Source: Timema cristinae
Taxonomy: Eukaryota; Arthropoda; Insecta; Phasmatodea; Timematidae
DNA length: 64,000 nucleotides
NCBI GenBank assembly: GCA_039000515.1
Contig: JBCFYV010011135.1
Coordinates: 9,116,642 to 9,180,641, forward strand
Direction: 5' to 3'
In this document: in pieces, positions 1-12,220 of the stretch
How the letters are laid out: every line of letters starts with the position of its first letter
Numbering within the stretch: position 1 is the first letter of the stretch
Notes under the pieces: generated by a model
What the model was told of the DNA's origin: nothing
Database searches by the model: none
What the model saw: only the letters and a program-made list of their open reading frames with translations
Translations under genes and position numbers: made by a program

Positions 1-42
1 TAACCCGAACGGGTAGTAAGACGCGGTGCTAATAATAGTAAG
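1..42 (+). mobile_element. SINE tail cut by the window start
   Basis: The first bases are the shared SINE-A/B tail: hairpin ACCCGAACGGGT, then AGTAAGACGCGGTGCTA and a short (TAA) run. The body lies outside the window, so the family cannot be assigned. Confidence 0.85.
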
Positions 43-284
43 AAATCAATTATCTAAGTTGGTTTTTTTGGATCAACCAGTTGGCTGTCAATCATTTTGT
101 TTGCATATGCATTTGTTCAACCAGTTGGTACAAGTCATGTCCTACTTGTGTCGGCCACTTGAGCCACATTGCTCCTGCCGTATATCACTTGTCTTTCTTC
201 CCCTTTGTCCTCCCATGTCGGCCAGTTTGTGATTTATCAGTTTGCCTGAACCCGTAACGAGGGTAGTCGTAATTCTCATCTTCT

Positions 285-655
285 TTGGTTTGCCAGTGAC
301 AGGGAGATCAAGGTTAGAATCGCAGCAGGATGTAAATTAGGTGTTCGGTTCTACCTCTATGCAAATGCTGATTCATTTTCTAAAAATACACTATAACTTG
401 CCCTCCACAATTAGTCACGTGGAGCCCGACGCCTTAGCTCAGTCATTACCGTGTCCACCTGCTAAGCTAAGGGTCCCGGATTCGATTCCCGGCATGGTCG
501 AAAAATTTATAATTTGTGAAATGTGGGTTTACCCTTTCATAGTGATGAGTTAATGGTCAGGGGCTGGGTGGTGTTGTGTTTGTACTTGATTTAAGAACAT
601 AGCGTAATTATTACATAAACGTGTAAACCGAACGGGTAGTAAGACGCGGTGTTAA
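285..655 (+). mobile_element. SINE-A copy split by a SINE-C insertion
   Basis: Degenerate SINE-A body (GGGAGATCAAGGTTAGAATC, ctCTATGCAAATGCTG) runs to about 385, is interrupted by a SINE-C, and resumes with GTAATTATTAC and the tail CCGAACGGGTAGTAAGACGC near 626-650. The nesting order makes the A copy older than the C copy. Confidence 0.6.
421..605 (+). mobile_element. SINE-C copy (tRNA-derived)
   Basis: tRNA-like head with box A CCTTAGCTCAGTCATTACCG and box B GGATTCGATTCCCGG, followed by the family body (ATAATTTGTGAAATGTGGG, ACCCTTTCATAGTGATGAG, TGTTGTGTTTGTACT). The 3' end is truncated compared with the copy at 13.5 kb. Confidence 0.7.
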
Positions 656-2879
656 GTTAGGTGGATATCCCAGACGTGTGACAAAATGTGAAGTACTGGT
701 ATAGAAAATTACACTATATCATTACATTGTGACTTTTAGAAGGAGTGTTTATTTATGTTATGATAAAAAAAAATAGTAAAAAATATTGAGAGCTTCAGAA
801 ATCCCACAGTAATTCACAATTTTACATAAACAGCATGATATAGGGGACAAGGTTTATATACTAAAGATTAAAATAGTTAAATACTCATTATCTTCACACG
901 AGTGATTTTGAAAACCTATACCAAATTCAAAATATAAGAAATAGTAATGAAACTCACTCTATTTTGACAAAATTAAAAAACTCAAGGGCCTCTACTAAGT
1001 TTGCAAAGTCTAAATTCACACATTTAAAACAATTTTATCAACAAACTGTTCTAAAACAGAATATTATTGTAATATTATAAATGTAGCTTATCCATTGCCT
1101 TCATTTGAGTGTCACTCCTGAACCTGTCCTAGGTTGGAATGATTTGCTATAGATATAAAGTTAATGATTTTCTTCTTAATAAAATATATTTTGAGTGGAT
1201 GAAAAATAATGCAAATATCTAAACTTGTTCATATCCCTATTTAATTTTAGCTTACACTCACACTTGGTATTAGAATTATCGAGAATTTCAAAATGTCCTA
1301 GAATTTTAAAATATTTACAGAGTATTTAGCGATAAAAAATCAAGAATACACCCATTTAAGAAACATAAATATATTTCTATTAAATTTAAATTTGGTAAGA
1401 GTATTTATTATAATAGATTCCCAATGAGAATAAGGTATATTATTAAAAGTTTAACAAACACATAAATAACATGAGTTTAAAAACAAACACTCTATTAAAT
1501 TCTGTCAAAAATTTTAAAATTTACCGAAGGAAATTATTTTAGAATTATAAGCTTAATTTTTTATATAATGTAACTTACTTAATTTCTTACGCCTAGCTGT
1601 AAAATTTATAGTTGGTTTTTATGTACCATTAAAATTCAAATATCATAATACGTACATAATAAACAAGTTATTATTTACAAAAATGTGACAAAGTTAAATT
1701 TGTAGATTACAAACACCGAAAACTACAGTAATTAATTACAAACAATAATATTAGGAACTAAAATACCAACCTAATAGGCCTACATGAATGTTATTATGGT
1801 TTCACAACCCTTTTAGAAATTGTGAATTGCTGTATTATTTCTAAATACTTGTAATATTTCGACTTTATGATTATGAATAAATAATAACAGTAATAGTAAT
1901 AATAAATAGTCTAGTATAAATTTAATTCATAAAATAGTATATAGTTTTTACAAAATATTGGTACAACAAATTTGTGGAGAAATATGTTGTTTTTCTCTCT
2001 CAAGAAATGTTTTAACTGAATTCATTTTATCGTGATCCTTGTAGTTGAGAGAAATTTCAAAAAGGTTATATTTTTTAAATCCAATGATCATAATGTTTGT
2101 TGAACTCTCTCCACACAGTAAATCTATAATTATAAAAAATACATCCTGATATTTAAAAAAATACTTAGTAGACCAGCTGAAGTATTGAATTTGAAACACT
2201 ACTAACTCATATCCTCAAGTTTTTTATTTTTTCTGGAAGTCTGAGCTTCCATGATATAAACGGTATATTTGCATATCATTTTTCATCTTATTCGACTATC
2301 TATAATCTCAGGAGCTATACAATATAAGTAAAATCTTTGTAGTTTGGGCAGCATCGTCTCATTTCATAGTTTTATATCTTTGAAAACTCTCTCAATATGG
2401 ATATCATTTTCAGCATAAACATTTATTTATTTAGATTAGCGGTGGAGCTATCCAACCACATATCTTTGTTACTTTCAAAATTTGTTTTGGTGGTGATAAT
2501 GGAAGTTCTTCTACTCCAGACATATATTCTGAATCACTTTCTTTTCTGTAATATGAAGGAACATATAAATCTGATTGGCCATAAATGTGTTTGCATAAAT
2601 GATGTAACATAATACATGCTTATTTAGTTTGTATATAATTATTATTATATACAAGGCGTAAAATACCTTCTCATTGTTAAATATACATTTTCCTCTATCT
2701 ACTGTATACAACTTATATAATTATTATGTAGTAGGCCTAATTATGGATAAGTAAATCTCAATTTTAAATATACTTTAAGCTATCTCTCCAGGACATGAAC
2801 ACAAATATTCAGGAAGACATTACAATTTTGTAAAAATGTAAATACAAGATCAGATTGGTAATAGAATAATAATAATATT
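656..2879. other. AT-rich intergenic stretch without recognised features
   Basis: Very AT-rich, no convincing exon, RNA or transposon on either strand. Frames up to 83 codons occur but have random-like composition and no splice signals that support them. Confidence 0.6.
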
Positions 2880-2917
2880 TAGCACCGCGTCTTACTACCC
2901 GTTCGGGTTATACGCTT
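2880..2917 (-). mobile_element. SINE-A/B tail fragment
   Basis: Reverse complement of the shared tail (GCACCGCGTCTTACTACCCG, TTCGGGTTATACGC). The body beyond about 2917 is not recognisable, so this is a severely 5'-truncated copy. Confidence 0.75.
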
Positions 2918-3047
2918 ATTTGTAATATAAAAATTACATAAATATTGTAAAAACATGTGCGTCGTAATATTATTTCGCTTTCAAATAGGGAAATTTAAAT
3001 GTTATTTGAAGTTGATATCACTTTATTGTAGTACTGTTGTCATTATA

Positions 3048-3055
<8 letters not shown>

Positions 3056-3107
<52 letters not shown>

Positions 3108-3135
3108 GTATTAGTATTAGTATTAGTATTAGTAT
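3056..3135. repeat. (TTA)n microsatellite grading into TATTAG repeats
   Basis: About 17 perfect TTA units followed by several TATTAG units, then degenerate TTA/ATT-rich sequence to about 3240. It translates to poly-isoleucine, which is not a gene. It lies 140 bp beyond a SINE tail but on its 5' side, so it is not that copy's tail. Confidence 0.9.
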
Positions 3136-3479
3136 TTATATTATATTATTATTAGTATTTATATTATTACTAAAATTAGTATTTATATTATTACTATAAT
3201 TAGTATAATTATAATAATTATTATTGTAAAATCTATAATATTATTAAATATAATACAAATTATATATCATAAAAATAGGGTTGGGTGAATAACATTTCAT
3301 ATTGAAACAAATAGCTAAATTTTGAACAAATAATGAATAATACAAAGCAAATAATTAGTTTTAATTTATTATATTTATTAGTTAATCTCTTTTGAAAATT
3401 GTGTTTTATATATAACCACCTATTGGAAGAGTATAAAATAAAATAAAAAATTCACTCTTCTTTTATGTTCTTTCTTATA

Positions 3480-3670
3480 ACACCTTTCAAAGGCTATCTA
3501 GGTTTGAAACACCTTCATTATTCTTTAGATCTAAAACCCCTTAAAGGTTATCTAGGTTTTAAACCCCTTAAGATTCGTATGTGAATAAACCCCCTAAATG
3601 TTTTCAAGGTTTGAAACAAACACCTTAAATGTTTTTAAGGTATAAAACCCCTTAGATATTATGTAAGCTT
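3480..3670. repeat. Degenerate short tandem repeat
   Basis: About five diverged units related to AACCCCTTAAAGGTTATCTA GGTTT, seen by eye. Units differ in length, so the array is old. Confidence 0.45.
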
Positions 3671-4103
3671 TAAGTCATTTTGTTTTCCTCTTCTAACCTG
3701 AACTAAGCACCAATAAAGTTGAAGAGGAATTGTATTTGGGGTACATGAACAAATATGGTTGAATACCACAGCTCTATCCAGAACATATTTGTCCCGACAC
3801 CCAACCTCTCATTCATCCAAACCCTCGGCCACTTGAATCCCTCCCAGCACCCTAATGACTCCAATGTATCCATATCCCCCAGTATCGTAGGGTCATGGTA
3901 GGAAGAACAGTATTTTAACAGTTACTAAAACAATTTTAATATATTCATAAGTTAAATCCAGCTGTCATGTTTTGTTAGTTATTATCAATACCTATAAAAT
4001 AATATTCATAAGAGAGAAAGTTACTACAATACCGTACAGCCCAGCCAAGCCAAGTGATCGAGCGAATGACAAAGATAGGAATTAACTAAGAATAAAATAG
4101 GCT

Positions 4104-4107
<4 letters not shown>

Positions 4108-4134
<27 letters not shown>
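4108..4134. repeat. (GA)n microsatellite
   Basis: About 13 GA units, then diverged sequence. Confidence 0.85.
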
Positions 4135-4508
4135 TAGCAGAGCCAATGACATCTATCTATATTAAAATCACTTAAGAATTGTTTTATTGGATATGTGTTT
4201 GTAATCTTTCATTCTAAGCTGATAAATCAATTTGTTATCACAATTTGCATTCAATTACTTCATATTTTTCCATATTAATATTAATGTGTGATATACATAA
4301 CAGCTCTGAATGGCACTACATTAACATAAATAAGTATTTTATCAGTCAATAATGTTATTGGTGAACTATATTTTTTTTTAAAAAGCCAAGTCAAGGTTTG
4401 TAAAGCTTTTCACACCTCATATAGTTAAAAAGTTGTTCTATAATGTGGAACACTTCGAGTAGGTATACAGCCTGCACATTATTAAAATGTTTTTTGTCTT
4501 TGCTGCAG

Positions 4509-4616
4509 GCTATCAAACAAAAACTCCAAATAAAAATGAACCGAGGATCGGTGGACGAAGGAGCATCACCGCAAGAGGAAGATAAAGCGAGAATGTTGTT
4601 TGGTTTGAGGCATATG
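4509..4616 (+). CDS. Orphan internal exon of an unidentified gene
   Basis: A 108-nt phase-0 exon (36 codons) bounded by TTTGTCTTTGCTGCAG and ATG/GTAGGT. It encodes AIKQKLQIKMNRGSVDEGAS followed by PQEEDKARMLFGLRHM: hydrophilic, charged and far less AT-rich than its flanks, which is what a real exon looks like here. The frame stays open upstream to 4443 and downstream to a stop at 4704-4706, but composition drops outside the splice sites. I do not recognise the protein. Partner exons are not evident nearby; 18193-18252 is the only other + exon candidate before the convergent MRPL50. Confidence 0.5.
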
Positions 4617-6799
4617 GTAGGTTATGTGCGCACTCTAGAATATAGGCTATTTACACAGTTCCAACATACTTTAGAATCTGGTTATGTAAACCCTTTCAAC
4701 CAGTGATCTCTATACTGAACTGGATGGACAAGAACACACACCTTGCTAAGGACCAATGTGTGATGCTCAAGTTTTTCGTCCGTTTTATTCTGAGAGGACA
4801 GATCTTGTTCTTGTGTGAAAACATGTATCTGGTGCATAAAACTGGTTTTGTTTGGAAATAGTGAAGTATGAAACCACCCCTGGGTGAATAAACACTTACA
4901 TTAAAGAATATACAATTCATTTAGTATAAAAATACAAGTAAAGTCTTTGATAGATTAAAATATGTAGCTATCGCCCATGTTGTTTACATTTTGCTAATAC
5001 TACAATATATTTAAATTTGGCTATTAGTTTGTATATTAGTTTTAGAATAATATAAATAAACCATATTATAATAATAAAAGTTCAAGAACTACAGTGAAAT
5101 AAGTTAGCTAACAACTTCATAACATTTGTTTGAATGACAAACTTTGTGTAGTATTCTTACATTCAAATGATTATTCAGGCTATAAGGGTTTAGGAAGTAT
5201 TATTATATTAGCCTACATCTACTTATTTAAAGAAACAAGTCATGAGTTTTGAATTTAATTATGGGGTTCAAACCCCTTATTAACACATTAATTTAATTTA
5301 ATTTAATTGTCCCATACATTGATGTATCTCATATATTCATACAAATTAGTGAACAATGTCAAAATGTCACATTGCCTTAAAAGTGTGTAAGAAAGAAAGA
5401 GATACTCGAAAGTTTCTTTCTCTCTTATACAATGGTATGCAGACAACACCTGACAATTTCATGCACGAATGTCCATTAGTTACTTCTCAACACAGAAAAC
5501 ATTCCATCTCGTGGCCAATCGCTGCAATCACTCTAGAGTAAGAAAGGCAAAGGGGTGAGAGTTACTTTCTAGTACAGTCAGTACCAAATGGCAAATAGGA
5601 CATAAGTCCTTCACTGTGAATAGTTGGTTTAGCATGCTTATTTGAAACCAATTTAGAAACACTTTACATACCTTGTATTTAAAGTTAATTAGGTACCCGT
5701 AATGTTTGTCAAAAGAGGTAAAAATAAAGTAAACACATTCAACACAAAACTACTGAAAGTACATAAACTGACCAGAGTGTACGCATGAGAATGTCAAGAT
5801 ACCGGCTGATGATGTGAATCATTGGTCTCCCCCTTCATTCTTCAACTAGTCGACATTATTTCTGCATGTAAGGTTTACTGTGTTGAGTAGTATAATATAG
5901 AGATCACTGCTTCCAACACACTTTAGAATCTTTGTAATGTACACATATCTTAATGGCTTCTAATCAAGTCAAGATGGTACACTCTAGTAAAGCTGTAGAG
6001 TGTGTTTATGATTGACCTATTTATTATTGTGCATTATTTCAGCCTGGTGACACCAAAAGCTTGAAGAGAGGCGTTTTCAAGTTCAAATGAAGGTCATTAT
6101 TTGACCAATATGTCTTAGAGATGAAGATTTAAAGTGAACAAGATGGAAAGCAATTTTTATATTAATTTTAGTGCTAACTAAATGTAAAGCTATAAACAAA
6201 AATATGTAACTATATTTGTCAGGTAATTGTAAACTATAACTTTGTAAAACATATTGTAAAATATCTTGAGCTTCTAGAAAAACTTCACCTAAGCCACTAC
6301 AAAAGGATATATCTAGAGACACTGACATTTTGTGAGAAGTATTTTTATATGAACTTTTAATTAGCACATTAAAATAACTAACAAAACACAAATTTTATTT
6401 TAGCTGGGATTTTTTATGCATACACCACATACAACTTAATTAAATATATTTGCAACATTGGTGATAAGGCTTTTTATAAATTTAAAATAAGGTCATTTTC
6501 TTTTAAATGTCAATAAATAGATATATGGAGAGAAAAAAATTGTATATATATTTCAGTAGCAGACATCGTTATACTTTGCCTTTATTGTTTAAGATTAACA
6601 TAACAAATATTAAAATTTTCTTCTTAACATTCCACTTAACAATAAATTAAAATTATCCCAGCACAGGAAACATTTCCTTCAACCAAAAACCATTGATAAA
6701 AATAAAAAGTAAAAGAGGTGTTTATAGTTGCCATATTGTGACTTAAGACAAGTATTTAAAGAAAATGACATATTAGTAATAATTATCTTCATCATTTCT
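4617..6799. other. No recognised gene; AT-rich sequence
   Basis: If 4509-4616 is a real exon this is intron or 3' region. A (TTTAA)n-like run sits at 5287-5306. Open frames at 5356-5541 (+) and 6083-6391 (-) show no recognisable motif. Confidence 0.5.
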
Positions 6800-7125
6800 A
6801 ACCTATGGTCGAGTCAGTTTAGTAAAATGCCTCCATCTTTCGCTATCCTTCCACCATTTTGTCTCCTTTAATTTCTTCCATTACTCTCCTCTCACTTGCA
6901 CACTTACTGTTCATTGCTCCTCTTATATCTTTCTTAGTCTCCCTTGCAGTCTTTTTCCTATCATTCTCTTTTTTATTCTTCGCTTTTCCATCCTCATTAC
7001 ACGTCCATATCATCTCAGGCTTGCTTCCTCTACTATCTCTTGTTTCTCCTCATTACACCTAACATGCTCCTTACAAACTTAATTCCCATAGCCTCCATTT
7101 TCCTAATCTTTTTTACATTCATTGT
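6800..7125 (-). pseudogene. LINE reverse-transcriptase C-terminal relic
   Basis: On the minus strand this matches the relic at 14.8-15.3 kb over several hundred bases (GGAGGCTATGGGAATTAAGT, GTAGAGGAAGCAAGCCTGAG, AATGGAAGAAATTAAAGGAG, CATTTTACTAAACTGACTCG). It is the degraded 3' end of a non-LTR retrotransposon ORF2 with many stops and frameshifts. The pyrimidine-rich + strand produces spurious hydrophobic frames. Confidence 0.65.
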
Positions 7126-7339
7126 CTATGTTTCTGCGACATATGTGATCATAGGTACAGCACTTCCTCACACTTCTGCATAGCAGGTCTCTTACACAAC
7201 CATAGTAATTTATACACAAATGTAATCTACTATTTCTCAATATATAGCACCATATTACTTATATCTAAGCAAATTGTTTACCTAACATTTTTAACCCAAA
7301 GAATATATAAATTTTGTTATCACCACATCTTATTACCCA

Positions 7340-7540
7340 TTGGAGTTGTACACTTAGGTACTTATGATGCTAATGGGTTCAGGATAAGGAATATATTCAG
7401 AGAAAGTGTACTCGCATTTGCATGGAGAGAGAGAAAGAGGGGAAACCATTTGGGGGAAAAAAACAACTCAATACACCCATCTGGAATTTAACCACGACCT
7501 CCCCATCAACAGCATTTTAGTCACATCAAAATACAAATTT
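7340..7540 (-). mobile_element. Degenerate SINE-A copy
   Basis: Body blocks are recognisable: AGGTACTTATGATGCTAATG, GTACTCGCATTTGCATGGAG, GGAAACCATTTGGGGG and CACGACCTCCCCATCAACAG. The tail hairpin is lost. Old copy. Confidence 0.55.
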
Positions 7541-8555
7541 CAAGTCAATAAGACCCTATCATTATTATTTACCACAAATCAGGGTATCTGGATATATCCT
7601 ATGCATTTTTTTTAGTAAGCGGTAATAGGGCAAGTGTCTTCTTAAATTAAAACTGTGAATAAGGTTTACTCATACTTTAATGCTTTAATGCTAATGCATA
7701 CTTTAATGATTATAAGTAGAGATGGGTCAACTCCTATATTTCTAGAATCCAAATATTAAATTTCATCTCAAATCTTTGAATCTTTAAACTTGTACAATTT
7801 TAGTTAAAATAAAAAAAATTAAATACAGTTTGAAAAAAGTTATTTAAAGCTTAATGCTGCTGACAAAATATATTCTATTTGTTATGTCTGAACCTGTCAT
7901 AAATAACAAGGAGATTTTATTTTAGTGAATTATTTATACTATTACAATTCGGTCCTTTTCTGTGATTTTGTTAATCTCCTAATTACTCAGTCAATATAAT
8001 TCAATTTACCAATGGCTTGAATTTGTTATGTGATGTGAAAAGCCTCATAATTATATTTCCGATATTTTTTGAGATTCTTACAAATTTTGAATACCATAGA
8101 AATCAAGTAAATAAAGCGTCTCATCTCTAATTATAAGTTAGAGACTTATTAGAAGCATGATTGTTGTTGTATAGGGATGTCCAAAGCTTCAGCAATATAA
8201 ACAATCACAGTTAAAAGAATAATTTTATGTGTAAAGGTACTATTCACTAACCATTAAAGGTAGCACAAATTACCTTGTATGGGTACAAATGGTGTGTTTA
8301 TAATATAGGTACATATTGCTGCCTTTCAAGATAAAAAGCACATGCATAACAAATCTACATTTGTTGTGACAAAAATCTGCAGTAATTGAATTGCTTGTTA
8401 TGATAATAATTTTTATTTATCAGCATAATTCAGAAATATATTAAATATCTTTTCAGCTAAACATTTTCTAAATTATATTTTAGTGTATTGAGTTATTTAA
8501 ATATGCACATTAAAATGCTATAATATAAAACAATAATAACAAAAATATTCAAACT

Positions 8556-9064
8556 TCAATTGAGGCGGTAGCTAAAAGAAAAGCACATGCCACTATGTGC
8601 CCTTATTGCGGAGAACGTTAAAACCAATCCATCATTGCTACATCACCCTGTTAAAATGTTGTGTTTATATCAATGTTTCCAAGCTTGGTAACCTTAATTT
8701 TGTTGATATGTTAAATATTTCCTTTGTTGTCATCCTGCCTCAGTTTAAATAGAATATTATTCTATAATTATCAATCATAACTTTTTCCCCGTGTTCATTG
8801 CTGTACATAAACTATTAGGAAAATGGTAGAGCACAAATAAAAGTATAAACATTAGAACATAATTACACACACTTCAATATTTCAATGCTATTACAACAAC
8901 TTCCTCAGTAAGTAGTATTAATTAGACAGTTTTTCAGTATTGCATTACTATTTAAAAGTTCTTTGACAATTTAAAACTTTTTTTAAAACTTTAATCTTCA
9001 TTTATTTCTGAAGAACAATGTTTTCGACCATGTGCCCTTCTTTTAGCTACCACTTCAATTATGC
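8556..9064. mobile_element. Inverted-repeat element with GGTAGCTAAAAGAA ends
   Basis: The two ends are inverted copies of about 32 bp, related as AATTGAGGCGGTAGCTAAAA and AATTGAAGTGGTAGCTAAAA, each continuing to GCACATG. The interior (about 510 bp in all) is non-coding and includes a block GAGCACAAATAAAAGTATAA ACAC-like, shared with the foldback element at 9.85-10.38 kb. Superfamily unknown; no target duplication established. Confidence 0.45.
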
Positions 9065-9852
9065 TTTGGGAGTATTTAATTTATTTGATTGGGTTTTGAA
9101 TCGGAAAAAATGAACTTTGTACATCCCTATTTCATTATATAAATTCAAACTCACTTGTCCTAAAAATAACAACATACCCAAAGTAAAAGTAAATGCAAGC
9201 TCTTTATATACTATTGATTTGGATTGACATTAACTCTAACCTGGTTATCTAGTTCAGTGTTTCCAAAACTTTGGTACATGTATCCATATGACGCACCAGA
9301 GTTTTGAGTTCGGTTGAAGCCTTTATTTTACAAATCCGAATATCCAATTTTTCTCTGAATCCCGAATCCAAATCATGGAATAATTATGACCATAAGAGGA
9401 AATATAAATATAGTTCAATATTATAAAATACAAATAGTAACTAAATGTTAACATTTTGCTTATAATCCATTCATTAGAACATTCATACAATCAGCTAAGT
9501 GTTAATTTACTGGTCTGAGGCCTGATTAAGTTCATCCATAACTATAAATGGTTTGAACAACCAAGAGGCAATATTAGAGTCCTAAAACCCATTTCACTTG
9601 AAAAATTGAAAAGAAAAAAAAGATTGTTTTAAGATTTGAGTCTTGAATAAAAAAATAATAATCGTATTGGCAAATCATGAATATTCTTAAGGGTTCAAGG
9701 GCCCATCCCTACATTTTTTTTATAGTAGTAGGTTTTGATGTGAGGTTAAGAACTTTAATAAAACTTTATTTCCCTCTTGTCATTGTTTGGCTCACTTCTT
9801 GTATGCTTTTAAGATTTGAAATAACAGTTTATACGTATCAAGTAAAATGACA

Positions 9853-10382
9853 GAATAGTGGGAAAAAATAGAGCACAAATAAGAGTAAAAACACTAACAG
9901 ATATTTACACACACTTCATCACTTCAATATATTTTTTTTAGCACCGCGTCTTACTACTTGTTCAGATAATACCCCGATGTACTAATTACACAAATGGTTT
10001 AGTGATTAGGAAGTTTTAATTGAGAGGAAATGCACCCACACTTGTGTGAAAGTAGAGTGGAAAAATATTTAGGAAAAATAACCTCAACGCACCTGACCAG
10101 GATCGAACCCTAATCTCCCTAACTTCGGCAGTCTAGTCTAACACGAAAGTAGCACATTAGACCACGCGACCACCTAATCAGGTAATTTCGATGTTATTAT
10201 AGTTTCTTCCTCAGGAAGTTGTAATAGTAAGACTAAACATGATGTTTTGTTCAGTGACCACCACCACTACCACTTTCTGAGGAAGATGCTATAATAGCAT
10301 CGAAATACGGATGTGTGTGTAAATATGTGTTAGTGTTTTTATTTTTATTTGTGCTCTACTATTTTCCTAATATTCTATCATT
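9853..10382. mobile_element. Foldback element interrupted by a SINE-A
   Basis: Left arm (AGAGCACAAATAAGAGTAAA, TTACACACACTTC, CTTCCTCAGGAAG) pairs with the right arm (CTTTCTGAGGAAGATGCTAT, TAAATATGTGTTAGTG, ATTTGTGCTCTACT). A SINE-A sits inside the left arm (9939-10183). Without it the element would be about 285 bp with a short loop. A related half-copy is at about 8820-8905. Confidence 0.6.
9939..10183 (-). mobile_element. SINE-A copy
   Basis: Nearly full length. Tail (AGCACCGCGTCTTACTACTT) at the left, body blocks TACTAATTACACAAATGG and AGAGTGGAAAAATATTTAGG, box B complement AGGATCGAACCCTAATCTCC, and head ending near CGCGACCACCTAATCAGG. Inserted into a foldback element arm. Confidence 0.8.
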
Positions 10383-11164
10383 TTATTTACTACAAATTGT
10401 TTTTGCTCAATACACTTTATTTCATACATATTATACTTAACAAGATAACAGGTATTTGTATATTGGTTTTTATAAAGACTTGGAAAGACTATATTGGTCA
10501 GGCCATGGCCCCGAAAGGTGCTAAGCAAGCAAAAGTTTTGGAAACACTGATTTAGAGCATTGAATGGCTGTGCATGTTAAGTATTTATTTTTATATCAAT
10601 GTTTTTGTGCAATAATGTAGTTTTTTAGACTTGTTATGTGTTGTAGCTTGTCAATTCAGGGATAGTGATGGCGCAGGGTTGCCATACACCTGGAAAACAC
10701 TTTAAATTTCATTAAAAAAAACTAAAAAAACAATACTGGAATATTTGTGAATTTGGAACAATATATTGGAAGCTTTAAACATTAGGCCTTTGCTTGAAAG
10801 AAAAAGCAAAATTAAGAAGAATAATGCTGATTCAAACACATATATATTCCCACTAACGTGAAATATTGGGTTGCATCGTAACATACCCAACCTAGATCAC
10901 CTCATCCTGTTTGAAACACACAAATAATGTCATATTAATAAAAGTGGCAACCTTGGTAGAAAACATTCCTAAACTATAGATTATTTTGAGTTGTGCGTTA
11001 AGCCAGACCTTGCTTGAACAGGGTTGCCAATATGTTTTAACGATATGTATTTTAACGATATAAGGATCGCTATCTAGATTTTGGTTTGACTGGAAATGAA
11101 GATTGTGAGTGACCAGTTTATATCTGTATATTTTATGGAGAACGCCTGAGCAACAAAACAATTA

Positions 11165-11781
11165 CAGTCAACTCTCGATTCTACGACCCCGGGAATAGCG
11201 TCCCTCTCGAAGTAACGACCCTTTTTTGGGGAACCATGAAAAATGTAGGAAAAAAGGTTGAAAAGTTTAAGGAAATCGGCTGTAAAATGTGTTTGTTGCA
11301 TTTATTTAGGTCGCTGCGTTGCAATTATCTTTGTGAGAGCTGTATTACTAGTAACTGGCGTGGGTCAGGTATAAAAATAGACACCACCTCATCAATGCCA
11401 GCCAATAGCACTTGACTCTGTCCACCCCCTCCCACAAGCAAGACAATGTTTACCCGTGCACGACTGCCGCTACATCACGCGCCAGGCTTGCTTTTGCCAT
11501 TGTTATTTCGATTCTCGATTTGGTTACTATTTTGGTTTGATTTTGTGAACAATTTTTGACGACCCATGCTATTGTTTAACATTGTTATTTTGATTTGGTT
11601 ACGTTTTTTGTTGAATTTTGTGAACGATTTTTGATGACCCACGCTATTTGTTGTCTAAAAAATGCAATTTTTTCGTATGAAGGGGTGGAACAAAATCTGT
11701 TAAAATTCCAATAACGACCCCTTCGAAATAACGACCCTTTTCCAGGGAACCATGAAAGGTCGTAGAATCGAGAGTTGACTG
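11165..11781. mobile_element. pogo/Tigger-like MITE, 617 bp
   Basis: Terminal inverted repeats start CAGTCAACTCTCGATTCTAC and are perfect for at least 24 bp, with further subterminal match (AACGACCC, GGAACCATGAAA). TA dinucleotides flank both ends (11163-11164 and 11782-11783), the duplication typical of Tc1/mariner/pogo transposition. CAGT ends with TCTCGATT are typical of pogo-class elements. No transposase is inside, so it is non-autonomous. Confidence 0.8.
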
Positions 11782-11829
11782 TATTCCAAGCTAAATAAAG
11801 CTGAATTTAACCACCAAATATCTCGATGA

Positions 11830-12220
11830 GTCCCAAAAACCATCATCATATAATTTTAAACGTATTTTAAAAGCACAACACAAGGCAGCAACTAAAATGG
11901 GAACAAGGGTTTAAGTTTTAGATAGTGCACCTGAGGTGTCATTCTAAGTTGCTGAGTTGATTAAAAAAAAACTAAAGCACATGTTATTGGTGAAAATGTA
12001 ATTTGGCCAGCTTGTCAGGTCATTGTTGAATTAATGCTTGTAAAAAAATTCTAAAGAGCAAATTTCAAAAATTTTTGTCATCCAATAACATGAAAGGCTG
12101 ATGTATTGCTGAAATGTCTAAGGACATCAGTTAAAATGTTGTTGAAAATTTTAAAATAAACAGGCAAATTGTTCTGTAAGTAGATTAGTCATTAGCGCAT
12201 CAATAGTGAAATGAGCTTAT
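11830..12220 (+). pseudogene. hAT transposase relic (ZBED/SCAND3-like)
   Basis: Across frameshifts and stops, the + strand spells fragments of the hAT transposase family related to ZBED5/SCAND3: DSAPEVSF*VAELIKKK, then HVIGENVIWPACQVIVELML, then SSNNMKG, CIAEMSKDIS, NVVENFKINRQIVL. The order and spacing match the segment before the first catalytic aspartate. Only part of the protein is left and it cannot be functional. hAT-like ends CAGGGTTGCCA occur at 10675 and 11025, and a possible opposite end near 13462 (TTGGCAAACCTG). Confidence 0.7.

Noticed and set aside
2955..3155. 66-codon + frame rich in isoleucine and valine
   Set aside because: It is the translation of the (TTA)n and TATTAG microsatellite.
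6859..7183. Hydrophobic + frames that look like membrane segments
   Set aside because: Complement of a purine-rich LINE relic on the minus strand.
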